This document shows positions 49,986 to 55,980 of a stretch of DNA of 55,980 bases, piece by piece (the first letter of the stretch is position 1; the number at the start of each line of letters is the position of its first letter). This DNA comes from Alphaproteobacteria bacterium. GTDB lineage: Bacteria > Pseudomonadota > Gammaproteobacteria > JAGOUN01. Made by a program: the position numbers and the translations under genes. A model generated the notes under the pieces. The model ran no database searches. It saw only the letters and a program-made list of their open reading frames with translations, and was not told the DNA's origin. Location of the stretch: contig JAGKWX010000008.1 of the NCBI GenBank assembly GCA_021151585.1, positions 1 to 55,980 on the forward strand, given 5' to 3'.

Positions 49986-52712
49986 ATGAAAAGCGCTGAA
50001 ATACGTCAAAAATTTTTAGATTATTTTCAATCGAATAATCATGCAATTATACAAAGTAGTTCATTAATCCCTGGCAATGATCCTACGTTGCTATTTGTTA
50101 ACTCTGGCATGGTACAATTTAAGGATGTTTTTTTAGGAACAGACAAACGTAATTATTCCCGCGCAACAACGGCACAATCTTGTTTGCGAGCTGGTGGCAA
50201 ACATAATGATTTAGATAACGTAGGTTATACTGCACGTCACCATACCTTTTTTGAAATGTTGGGAAATTTCAGTTTTGGTGATTATTTTAAAGAAGAAGCT
50301 ATTACAATGGCGTGGATGTTTATCACACAAACCTTAGGCATCCCCAAAGAAAAGCTGACTGTTACAGTGCATTATTCAGATCAAGAGGCGGAAGATATTT
50401 GGATAACTAAAGTAGGCATTCCAAAAGAGCGGGTTATTCGTTGCGGTGACAAAGATAATTTTTGGTCGATGGGCGATACGGGTCCTTGTGGTCCGTGTAC
50501 AGAAATTTTTTATGATCATGGTGAAGATGTTGCCGGTGGGCCTCCAGGTTCTGCTGATGCCGATGGTGATCGCTTTATTGAAATTTGGAATTTGGTATTC
50601 ATGCAATTTAATCGCACATCAGATGGTCAGATGCACCCACTGCCGAAGCCGTCTGTTGATACTGGCATGGGGTTGGAGCGATTATCTGCTGTTATGCAGG
50701 GGGTGCATAATAATTATGAGACAGATTTATTTACTGGAATTATTTCTTCTGCTGCACGACTCGCCAATTTACGGTTTAATCAAGGTGATCTTGGGGGTAG
50801 CGCGTCTCAACAATGCCGCCTCACGGAATCGACTTCTTTGCTGACATCTGATTCAGATGCTCCTCATGCGCTTTGTGCAGAGATTACTCCTGCACAACTC
50901 TCGTCGCTGCGGGTAATTGCCGATCACATACGTTCTGCATCTTTTCTAATTAAAGATAGTATTGTGCCGTCCAACGAAGGCCGCGGCTATGTCCTGCGAC
51001 GGATTATTCGTCGTGCACTTCGTCATGGGCATAAATTAAATATGCCCAAGCATTTTTTCTCATCCCTTGTTTCTTGTTTAGTAGATACTATGGGTGATGC
51101 TTATCCTGATTTGCGTAAAGCGGAACATAATATTGAGGCTGTTTTGCGACGCGAAGAAGATGCCTTTGCAGTCACTCTTGATCAGGGAATGAGGTTGTTA
51201 GAGAAAGCATTGATATCTACTAGGAAAGAAGGTGATCAACCAGCGACCCCTACAATCACTGGCGATGTAATTTTTAAATTATACGATACTTATGGGTTCC
51301 CTGTAGATCTAACCGCAGACGTTGCGCGTGAACGTGGTTTCGACATGGATCATGTAGGTTTTGAAAAATGCATGGAAGAGCAAAAAAAATTATCACGTAA
51401 TGCTGGAAAATTCGATATTGATTATAACGCTAAAGAAAAATTGCTAGAAGCGTTGACGGGCAAGAAATCAGAATTTTTACGCGAGGCAACTGAAACAGCA
51501 GGTCTGATTATTTTATGTTTGCCATCACAAGCAATATTGTCTGATGTAGGGGCTGGCGTCGCTCGCCCCCTTGAAGATTGTAATACTGCTCAATCAATTC
51601 TTGTCTTAGATAAAACCCCATTTTACCCCGAAGGTGGTGGTCAAGTCGGTGATATTGGTGAAATCATTGGTGATAACTTTATTTTTCGTGTTGACACTAC
51701 TGTTCGAGAAGGCGATGCTATTTTGCATTATGGAAAAATCATGCAAGGCGATATTTCTGATGGTGATGAAGTTGTTGCGCGTATCGATATAAGTGCTCGC
51801 AAAGCTACCATGCGTCACCATTCTGCAACACATTTATTACATGAAGCGTTGAAAAAAATATTGGGTAGTCATGTGCAGCAAAAAGGTTCTTTAGTTGCCC
51901 CTCATCGTTTGCGTTTTGACTTTTCACATTTTGAACCGATTACTCAGGGGCAGTTACGCTCGATTGAAGAGCTTGTTAACACAGAAATCATCAATAACAA
52001 TGATGTTCATGTAAAGGAAATGGCGATTGAGCTTGCCAAAGAGGCTGGTGCTATGGCTTTATTTGGCGAAAAGTATGGTGACGTTGTGCGCACGATTAAA
52101 ATGGGGACGTCATTTGAATTATGCGGCGGTACTCATGTTGCCAGAACTGGCGATATCGGTGCGTTTAAAATCATTAGCGAAGGTAGTATTGCTTCAGGTA
52201 TTCGACGTATTGAAGCAGTTGCTGGTCCACTCGCATGGCAAGTGATTTATCATGAGCAAGATGAAGCTGAGCAGCAGAAAAATTTTGCAGCAATAAAGCA
52301 TAAAGAGTTAGAAAAAACAATTGATCAATTAAAAGTAAAATTAGCTACTGAGCAAGCAGTTGGTTTTTTATCGCGCGTGAAAAAAGTCGATGCGGTGAAT
52401 TTGTTAGTTGCACATGTCGGCGAGGTCGAGGCTAAAATCTTGGCTACTATGGTTGAATCATTAAAGTCAAAATTGACTCATGCCGTTATTGTCTTGGCTT
52501 CTAAAAATAACGATTCAGCCTGTGTGGTTGTGGGTGTGTCAGTAGAGTTACATAACAAAATGAAAGCGGGTGATTTGGTGAAGTATCTTGCGCCAACGAT
52601 TGATGGTAAAGGAGGCGGTCGTCCAGATATCGCGCAAGCTGGTGGCAAGTTGCCGGAAAAAATTGCTGACATGCTAGCAATGGTAGAGCCATTCGTGAAA
52701 GAGAGGGCCTAA
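49986..52712 (+). CDS. alaS: Alanine-tRNA ligase
   Basis: It charges tRNA-Ala and edits misactivated Ser and Gly. The class II core has NSGMVQFKDVFLG, RAGGKHNDLDNVGYTARHHT, WNLVFMQFNR and VDTGMGLERLSAVMQG; the editing domain has HHSATHLLHEALKKILG and FELCGGTHVARTGDIGAFK (Zn ligands); the C-Ala end has GKGGGRPDIAQAGG. At 908 residues it exceeds E. coli AlaRS (876). Two additions stand out: about 40 extra residues at 260-300 (LGGSASQQCRLTESTS and following) and a shorter one near 525 coded by a GC-rich palindrome. AAGGAA precedes ATG 49986. Confidence 0.96.
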   Translation: MKSAEIRQKFLDYFQSNNHAIIQSSSLIPGNDPTLLFVNSGMVQFKDVFLGTDKRNYSRATTAQSCLRAGGKHNDLDNVGYTARHHTFFEMLGNFSFGDYFKEEAITMAWMFITQTLGIPKEKLTVTVHYSDQEAEDIWITKVGIPKERVIRCGDKDNFWSMGDTGPCGPCTEIFYDHGEDVAGGPPGSADADGDRFIEIWNLVFMQFNRTSDGQMHPLPKPSVDTGMGLERLSAVMQGVHNNYETDLFTGIISSAARLANLRFNQGDLGGSASQQCRLTESTSLLTSDSDAPHALCAEITPAQLSSLRVIADHIRSASFLIKDSIVPSNEGRGYVLRRIIRRALRHGHKLNMPKHFFSSLVSCLVDTMGDAYPDLRKAEHNIEAVLRREEDAFAVTLDQGMRLLEKALISTRKEGDQPATPTITGDVIFKLYDTYGFPVDLTADVARERGFDMDHVGFEKCMEEQKKLSRNAGKFDIDYNAKEKLLEALTGKKSEFLREATETAGLIILCLPSQAILSDVGAGVARPLEDCNTAQSILVLDKTPFYPEGGGQVGDIGEIIGDNFIFRVDTTVREGDAILHYGKIMQGDISDGDEVVARIDISARKATMRHHSATHLLHEALKKILGSHVQQKGSLVAPHRLRFDFSHFEPITQGQLRSIEELVNTEIINNNDVHVKEMAIELAKEAGAMALFGEKYGDVVRTIKMGTSFELCGGTHVARTGDIGAFKIISEGSIASGIRRIEAVAGPLAWQVIYHEQDEAEQQKNFAAIKHKELEKTIDQLKVKLATEQAVGFLSRVKKVDAVNLLVAHVGEVEAKILATMVESLKSKLTHAVIVLASKNNDSACVVVGVSVELHNKMKAGDLVKYLAPTIDGKGGGRPDIAQAGGKLPEKIADMLAMVEPFVKERA
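51549..51569. repeat. GC-rich dyad inside alaS
   Basis: GGGGC / GCCCC arms around TGGCGTCGCTC lie in the coding region for DVGAGVARPLED, a stretch absent from typical AlaRS. It is GC-rich against an AT-rich gene. It could be a second palindromic element carried in frame, as in sua5, but the dyad is short. Confidence 0.4.
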
Positions 52713-52838
52713 ATAAATCGTAATTGCAGTGATTGTTTGTTTTTTTGTCCTCATAGATGTGTTGATTTGGTGGAAAAAAACATTAACAATGCAGTTCTTC
52801 CACAATATGGTTTGATAATTGCGAGTTAATTTTTTGTT

Positions 52839-54047
52839 ATGGGCGTTTTTGTCTTAAAATTCGGCGGCTCTTCCGTAGCTACAGTTGAGAAGATTCAATC
52901 GGTGGCTAGTCGTGTTGCGAACATTGTGCAGCATCATCGTTGCGTGGTTGTTGTTTCTGCTATGGGAGATGATACTGATATTTTATTGGAGCAAGCTGAG
53001 TGCTTAAATCCTCGTCACTATCCTCGTGAATATGACATGTTGTTAGCCACTGGTGAGCAGAAAACCATTGCTCTATTATCCATGGCATTAAAATCGCGGC
53101 ACGTCGGTGCTCGATCATTAACAGGTTGGCAAGCAAAGATTCAAACAACATCACAGCATGCTCATGCTCGTATTGTTCATATTGATACCCGTGTTATTGA
53201 CGCTTGTTGGAAAAGGCATGAGGTTCCGATTGTTGCAGGCTTCCAGGGTGTCTGCGATGGTGAAATTACTACGCTTGGGCGCGGTGGTTCAGATTTAACA
53301 GCGGTTGCGCTTGCCGCAGCTCTGCATGCGGATGAGTGTCAAATTTTTACAGATGTTGATGGGGTGTATTCTGCCGACCCAAGAATGGTGCCCACAGCCA
53401 TTCACTGGCCCGAGATTACGTATCTGGCCATGTTAGAGTTGGCGAGTGTTGGTGCTCAAGTATTGCATAATCGTGCAGTAGAGTTGGCGTGTAAAATGCA
53501 CGTAAAATTGCGTGTATTATCGACTTTTGTAGAAGGAGAGGGGACGATGGTAACGCATCATGTAAAAAAACTATCGACGATATCAGGGGTAGCGATGCAA
53601 AAACAGCAGGCGGTAATCCATCTTGTTTATCAGCGAGACCATATGCATCATCATGCTCTATGGGCCTTATTGGATCAGTTTAAAATTTTCATGGGAACGG
53701 TGCATTTCAGTCACTGCAATCAGTTTAATATGCTATCTTTTGCTTTGCCGGTAACCAATATGGATAAGCTTGAGGAGGCTGTTAAAAATTTGCTCGGCAA
53801 TGATTTGCAAGAGATGAATTGCCGTCGTGGCCAAACACAAATTTCTATTGTTGGTGTTGGCGTGCAGTCTTCAGAGCGTGTTTTTAGTCAAGTGCACCAA
53901 TGGCTAGCAAAGAAAAACTTACCTATTTGTTTGGCGACGAGTAGCGAGTCACGTTTTAGTTTTTATGTTGATGAAGACGTGGCGCTGTCTATAACCAAGG
54001 AAGTGCATGATTTATTTCATTTAAAGGAAGTTAGTGAATCAAGTTAA
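52839..54047 (+). CDS. lysC: Aspartokinase
   Basis: It phosphorylates aspartate, the entry to the lysine, threonine and methionine (and diaminopimelate) pathway. The 402 residues start with the kinase motif VLKFGGSSVATVEKI; VVVVSAMGDDTD, TTLGRGGSDLTAVALAAAL and FTDVDGVYSADPRMVP follow; two ACT regulatory domains make up the last 150 residues (ISGVAMQKQQAVIHLV, TQISIVGVGVQSSERV). Size and ACT layout fit LysC-type monofunctional enzymes. No clear SD precedes ATG 52839. Its place between alaS and csrA occurs in other gammaproteobacteria. Confidence 0.93.
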   Translation: MGVFVLKFGGSSVATVEKIQSVASRVANIVQHHRCVVVVSAMGDDTDILLEQAECLNPRHYPREYDMLLATGEQKTIALLSMALKSRHVGARSLTGWQAKIQTTSQHAHARIVHIDTRVIDACWKRHEVPIVAGFQGVCDGEITTLGRGGSDLTAVALAAALHADECQIFTDVDGVYSADPRMVPTAIHWPEITYLAMLELASVGAQVLHNRAVELACKMHVKLRVLSTFVEGEGTMVTHHVKKLSTISGVAMQKQQAVIHLVYQRDHMHHHALWALLDQFKIFMGTVHFSHCNQFNMLSFALPVTNMDKLEEAVKNLLGNDLQEMNCRRGQTQISIVGVGVQSSERVFSQVHQWLAKKNLPICLATSSESRFSFYVDEDVALSITKEVHDLFHLKEVSESS

Positions 54048-54138
54048 CCGTCCCATGTTAATACGGATGACTCTTGGAAAAGCCCCGGGCATAGCTAGCG
54101 CAGGTTAAAATGTTCAAAGTGCCATCTTAAAAAACTAT

Positions 54139-54166
54139 TTGATTTTTTTTTAATCAGAAACTATAC
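54139..54166 (+). promoter_or_regulatory. Predicted csrA promoter
   Basis: TTGATT (54139-54144), a 16-bp spacer and TATACT (54161-54166), about 80 bp before csrA. Confidence 0.55.
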
Positions 54167-54246
54167 TAGTGTGCGTCTTCTGCCCTGGAGACAAGAAGTA
54201 AAAATAATAATTATGTGCAAAGACAAAGGATAAAAGGAGAATAGTG

Positions 54247-54450
54247 ATGTTAATTTTAACCCGTCGTGTTGGCGAAAGTTTGATTATAGGAGATGATGTA
54301 ACGGTGACTGTCTTGGGCGTGAAAGGTAACCAAGTGCGCATTGGTGTTAATGCGCCAAAAGAAGTTTCTGTGCATCGTGAAGAGATTTATCAGCGCATTC
54401 AACATGAAAAAGATGGTGTTGAATCAGCGGTGTCTGGTGAAAACGTTTAA
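54247..54450 (+). CDS. csrA: Carbon storage regulator CsrA
   Basis: Global RNA-binding regulator that blocks translation at GGA motifs and, in Legionella and Coxiella, governs the replicative/transmissive switch. The 67 residues begin MLILTRRVGESLIIGDDVTV, with VRIGVNAPKEVSVHREEIYQ in the C-terminal half (Arg in VHREE contacts RNA). ATG 54247 has AAGGAG at a good distance; a GTG lies just before it at 54244. The AAGGAGAATAG leader holds a GGA at its own SD, so self-control is possible. The csrA-tRNA-Ser-tRNA-Arg order matches E. coli. Confidence 0.96.
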   Translation: MLILTRRVGESLIIGDDVTVTVLGVKGNQVRIGVNAPKEVSVHREEIYQRIQHEKDGVESAVSGENV

Positions 54451-54468
54451 CTTATCACCGATTTTTTT
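54436..54468 (+). terminator. Terminator overlapping the csrA stop
   Basis: GGTGA / TCACC (14-nt loop) is followed by GA and TTTTTTT. The stem is only 5 bp. Confidence 0.5.
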
Positions 54469-54478
54469 ATGATTTTGT

Positions 54479-54507
54479 TTGTTTTGATTCTAAATTCAGT
54501 ATACAAT
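54479..54507 (+). promoter_or_regulatory. Predicted tRNA promoter
   Basis: TTGTTT (54479-54484), a 17-bp spacer and TACAAT (54502-54507), followed by GTTGGCC, a GC-rich discriminator often found at stable RNA promoters. Confidence 0.55.
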
Positions 54508-54545
54508 GTTGGCCTCTTTCGATAGTAAATATATTGAAAGATCGC

Positions 54546-54638
54546 GGAGAGATGGCCGAGAGGCTGAAGGCGCTCCCCTGCTAAGGGAGTATGGGGTCAA
54601 AAGCTCCATCGAGGGTTCGAATCCCTCTCTCTCCGCCA
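54546..54638 (+). tRNA. tRNA-Ser (anticodon GCU)
   Basis: Acceptor GGAGAGA pairs with TCTCTCC; the discriminator is G and CCA is encoded. The anticodon stem CTCCC / GGGAG has the loop CTGCTAA, giving GCT (GCU), which reads AGC and AGU. A long variable arm (TATGGGGTCAAAAGCTCCATC) marks class II serine tRNA. The T arm is GAGGG-TTCGAAT-CCCTC. Confidence 0.97.
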
Positions 54639-54656
54639 TAAACATGTCAATATTGC

Positions 54657-54733
54657 GCGCCCGTAGCTCAGTTGGATAGAGTACCTGGCTACGAACTAGG
54701 GGGTCGGAGGTTCGAATCCTTCCGGGCGCGCCA
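54657..54733 (+). tRNA. tRNA-Arg (anticodon ACG)
   Basis: Acceptor GCGCCCG pairs with CGGGCGC; the discriminator is G and CCA is encoded. D arm AGCTCAGTTGGATAGAGT; anticodon loop CTACGAA gives ACG (inosine at the first position after TadA editing, reading CGN). It follows tRNA-Ser by 18 bp, so the two are one transcript. Confidence 0.97.
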
Positions 54734-54771
54734 ATCTATGTCCGCACAGTTTATAACAAGATTTTCCGAGA

Positions 54772-55020
54772 ACCTGGATTCAACTAACAAATGCAACTCA
54801 CTGCCTGAAGGCATAGGGTTGAGTTAACGGCAAAATGCTGTAAGCTCGTTCAAATGACTAAAAATGAAGAAGCTTATGAAACATTATACGCCATTAACCC
54901 AAGAGCAACGATACCACATTTCGGGACTTTTAAAAGCAGGAAATTTACAAGGCACGATTGCGGATTCAGTGGGTGTTCATAAATCGACAATATCGAGAGA
55001 GCTTGCACGCAATACTGGGG
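54772..55020 (+). mobile_element. Truncated IS30-family element
   Basis: The frame from ATG 54876 (or 54864) gives HYTPLTQEQRYHISGLLKAG, then TIADSVGVHKSTISRELARN, the N-terminal helix-turn-helix of IS30 transposases. After about 50 residues the similarity stops and the frame ends at 55049, so the DDE domain is gone. ATTCAACTAACAAATGCAAC at 54778-54797 resembles an IS30-type left end. It lies 40 bp past tRNA-Arg and marks the edge of the conserved csrA-tRNA block. Confidence 0.75.
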
Positions 55021-55021
55021 A

Positions 55022-55095
55022 GGGAAGTGTCAGATCAGATTTGAGCTAGTACACATCAATCGCGAGAAATAACAACCTTAAAAATTACACTTCCC
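55022..55095. repeat. Inverted repeat beside the IS30 remnant
   Basis: GGGAAGTGT (55022-55030) and ACACTTCCC (55087-55095) are perfect 9-bp arms 56 bp apart, with extra G and C runs outside and a TTTTT at 55101-55105. This may be the scar of a small mobile element, or a long terminator-like fold. No gene lies between 55050 and 55155. Confidence 0.45.
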
Positions 55096-55155
55096 CCTGC
55101 TTTTTAAACAAAGCCTGATCAGTGGAGTTTATTTCCATTCGATACCTTCGTCATT

Positions 55156-55980
55156 TTATCTTGTAAGCGAAATTAAGTTGACGGGGCCCCGTTTGCCCTC
55201 TTCGCTCTCCCTGGCTGGTAGCGAGGGTGCGGGCCTGATGAAATTAACTTGACGGCTCCATTCTGAATCTTTCCAAGGAGAATATTCAATCTTGTTCAAC
55301 TCTTCTATTAGAAAAGAAGCGCATGAGTGTGTATTGTATTTTCCTCCTAATCGAATATAGCTATTTAAAAATTCATACACAGCTTTTTGTGCTTCTTCCG
55401 GTGTTTTCGCATTCGATACATTCGCTTGTAGCGTTTCTGCTCGAGTGATACCCTTATCGCTATGTCGCATTGTTGTAAATAACCCATAAGGACCTCGAAG
55501 TCCTTCTTTAGTTGATTTTTTTGATTGCTGCCATTTAATATAGTCTACCGTTCCTTTTTGAACCGCTGCTTTAAAACGGTCGAGAAAAGCGCTTCGACCC
55601 GCTTTATAGACCGCTTCGCATTGCGCAGAACTAAGATTGCTTAAAACCGTACCAAAATCGCTGGCATCTTCAATGAGCGATGGAAGCTGTGCCTTCATCG
55701 CCTCATAGACCGCTTTGCATTGCGCAGGATTAAGATTTCTTAAAACAGCGTTAAAATCGCTGGCATTTTTAATCGGCGATTGGAGCTGTGCCTGCATCGC
55801 CTCACAGACGGCTGTGCATTGCGCAGGATAAAGATTGCTCAAAACCGTATCAAAATCCTTGACATCTTTAATGAGCGATGGAAGCTGTGCCTGCATCGCC
55901 TCACAGACGGCTGTGCATCGCGCAGGATTAAGATTTATTAAAACCGTACCAAAATCGCTGGCATCTTCAATGAGCGATGG
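55156..55980 (-). CDS. Tandem-repeat protein, 5' part outside the window
   Basis: The frame stays open to the window edge, so the start is missing. At least four 33-residue units are seen, of the form L.PAQC.AV.EAM.AQLPSLI, then .DASDF..VL.N, coded by 99-bp tandem repeats. After them come a linker (AGRSAFLDRFKAAVQKGTVD), a region AYEFLNSYIRLGG-like VYEFLNSYIRLGGKYNTHSC, and a C-terminal tail containing PAPSLPARESEEGKRG. The helical repeats recall those of Dot/Icm-system bacteria with eukaryote-like proteins, but I cannot name a family. The gene lies in an apparent island next to tRNA-Arg and an IS remnant. ATG at 55896 is internal to the repeats and not a likely start. Confidence 0.7.
   Translation of the reverse strand, partial: PSLIEDASDFGTVLINLNPARCTAVCEAMQAQLPSLIKDVKDFDTVLSNLYPAQCTAVCEAMQAQLQSPIKNASDFNAVLRNLNPAQCKAVYEAMKAQLPSLIEDASDFGTVLSNLSSAQCEAVYKAGRSAFLDRFKAAVQKGTVDYIKWQQSKKSTKEGLRGPYGLFTTMRHSDKGITRAETLQANVSNAKTPEEAQKAVYEFLNSYIRLGGKYNTHSCASFLIEELNKIEYSPWKDSEWSRQVNFIRPAPSLPARESEEGKRGPVNLISLTR
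55580..55980. repeat. 99-bp coding tandem repeats
   Basis: Copies of the segment beginning GCTGTGCCTGCATCGCC recur exactly 99 bp apart (for example at 55785 and 55884). Neighbouring copies are very similar at the DNA level, so they are young or homogenised, and they run off the window. Confidence 0.85.

Noticed and set aside
73..55040. The 13-mer TGTCAGATCAGAT at 73-85 and again at 55028-55040, near both ends of the window
   Set aside because: Several 13-mer matches are expected by chance in a window of this size, and the flanks do not match, so it is no evidence of a flanking direct repeat.
1..55980. Prophage or conjugative element
   Set aside because: No integrase, capsid, terminase, relaxase or plasmid replication genes were recognised; dotA is the only secretion gene and no conjugation genes accompany it.

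Overview
The window is a piece of an AT-rich gammaproteobacterial chromosome. A dotA gene (Dot/Icm type IVB secretion), a recA-recX-alaS-csrA-tRNA-Ser-tRNA-Arg block and several large or membrane proteins with eukaryote-like repeats point to the order Legionellales, in a Coxiella-, Rickettsiella- or Berkiella-like, host-associated lineage. The order is an inference from gene content; the genus cannot be fixed from the sequence.

Layout. 0.2-6.5 kb: sua5, scpA, scpB and rluB, with dotA inserted on the opposite strand between scpA and scpB, next to a duplicated 3' fragment of scpA. 6.7-14 kb: three unrecognised genes, including one for a 1669-residue protein that appears to combine a RelE-like N-terminus, a superfamily 1 helicase-like P-loop module, ARM-like repeats and a weak OTU-like C-terminus. 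14-17.5 kb: marC, an FAD oxidoreductase, ubiC and ubiA. 17.6-23.5 kb: PBP1A divergent from a reduced pil cluster (PilM-PilN and PilO-PilP fusions, no pilQ), then aroK and aroB. 23.5-31.2 kb: a lipoprotein, a cysteine desulfurase, a membrane protein, metK, a His-rich protein, tkt and gapA, with a structured spacer between the last two. 31.3-35.5 kb: a DUF47-Pit phosphate uptake pair and a large membrane protein. 35.7-40.1 kb: a compact nucleoside-salvage operon (cdd, purine nucleoside phosphorylase, tdk, MFS transporter, deoB). 40.3-43.2 kb: a membrane-anchored GH5-like protein that has lost both catalytic glutamates, and an Rpn-family nuclease. 43.3-46.5 kb: asmA-mutY-yggX divergent from xthA. 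46.6-54.7 kb: an unknown gene, recA, recX, a dead ParDE-type toxin-antitoxin locus, alaS, lysC, csrA and two tRNA genes. 54.8-55.98 kb: an IS30 remnant and the 3' part of a gene with 99-nt repeats.

Main observation. Five unrecognised genes (starts at 6819, 7697, 12827, 33678 and 46767) carry the same upstream architecture: two TTAA-centred hexamers with starts 11 bp apart (YTTAAK-N5-YTTAAK type), then exactly 10 bp, then a -10-like hexamer. This resembles the PmrA box that controls dot/icm and effector genes in Legionella and Coxiella. A perfect copy lies between dotA and scpB. The genes may therefore form a co-regulated set of candidate Dot/Icm substrates, a prediction drawn from sequence alone.

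Metabolic links. The salvage operon turns nucleosides into ribose and deoxyribose phosphates, ribose 5-phosphate enters the transketolase reaction, and GapA lies downstream. Short palindromic repeats occur between genes and also inside sua5 and possibly alaS.
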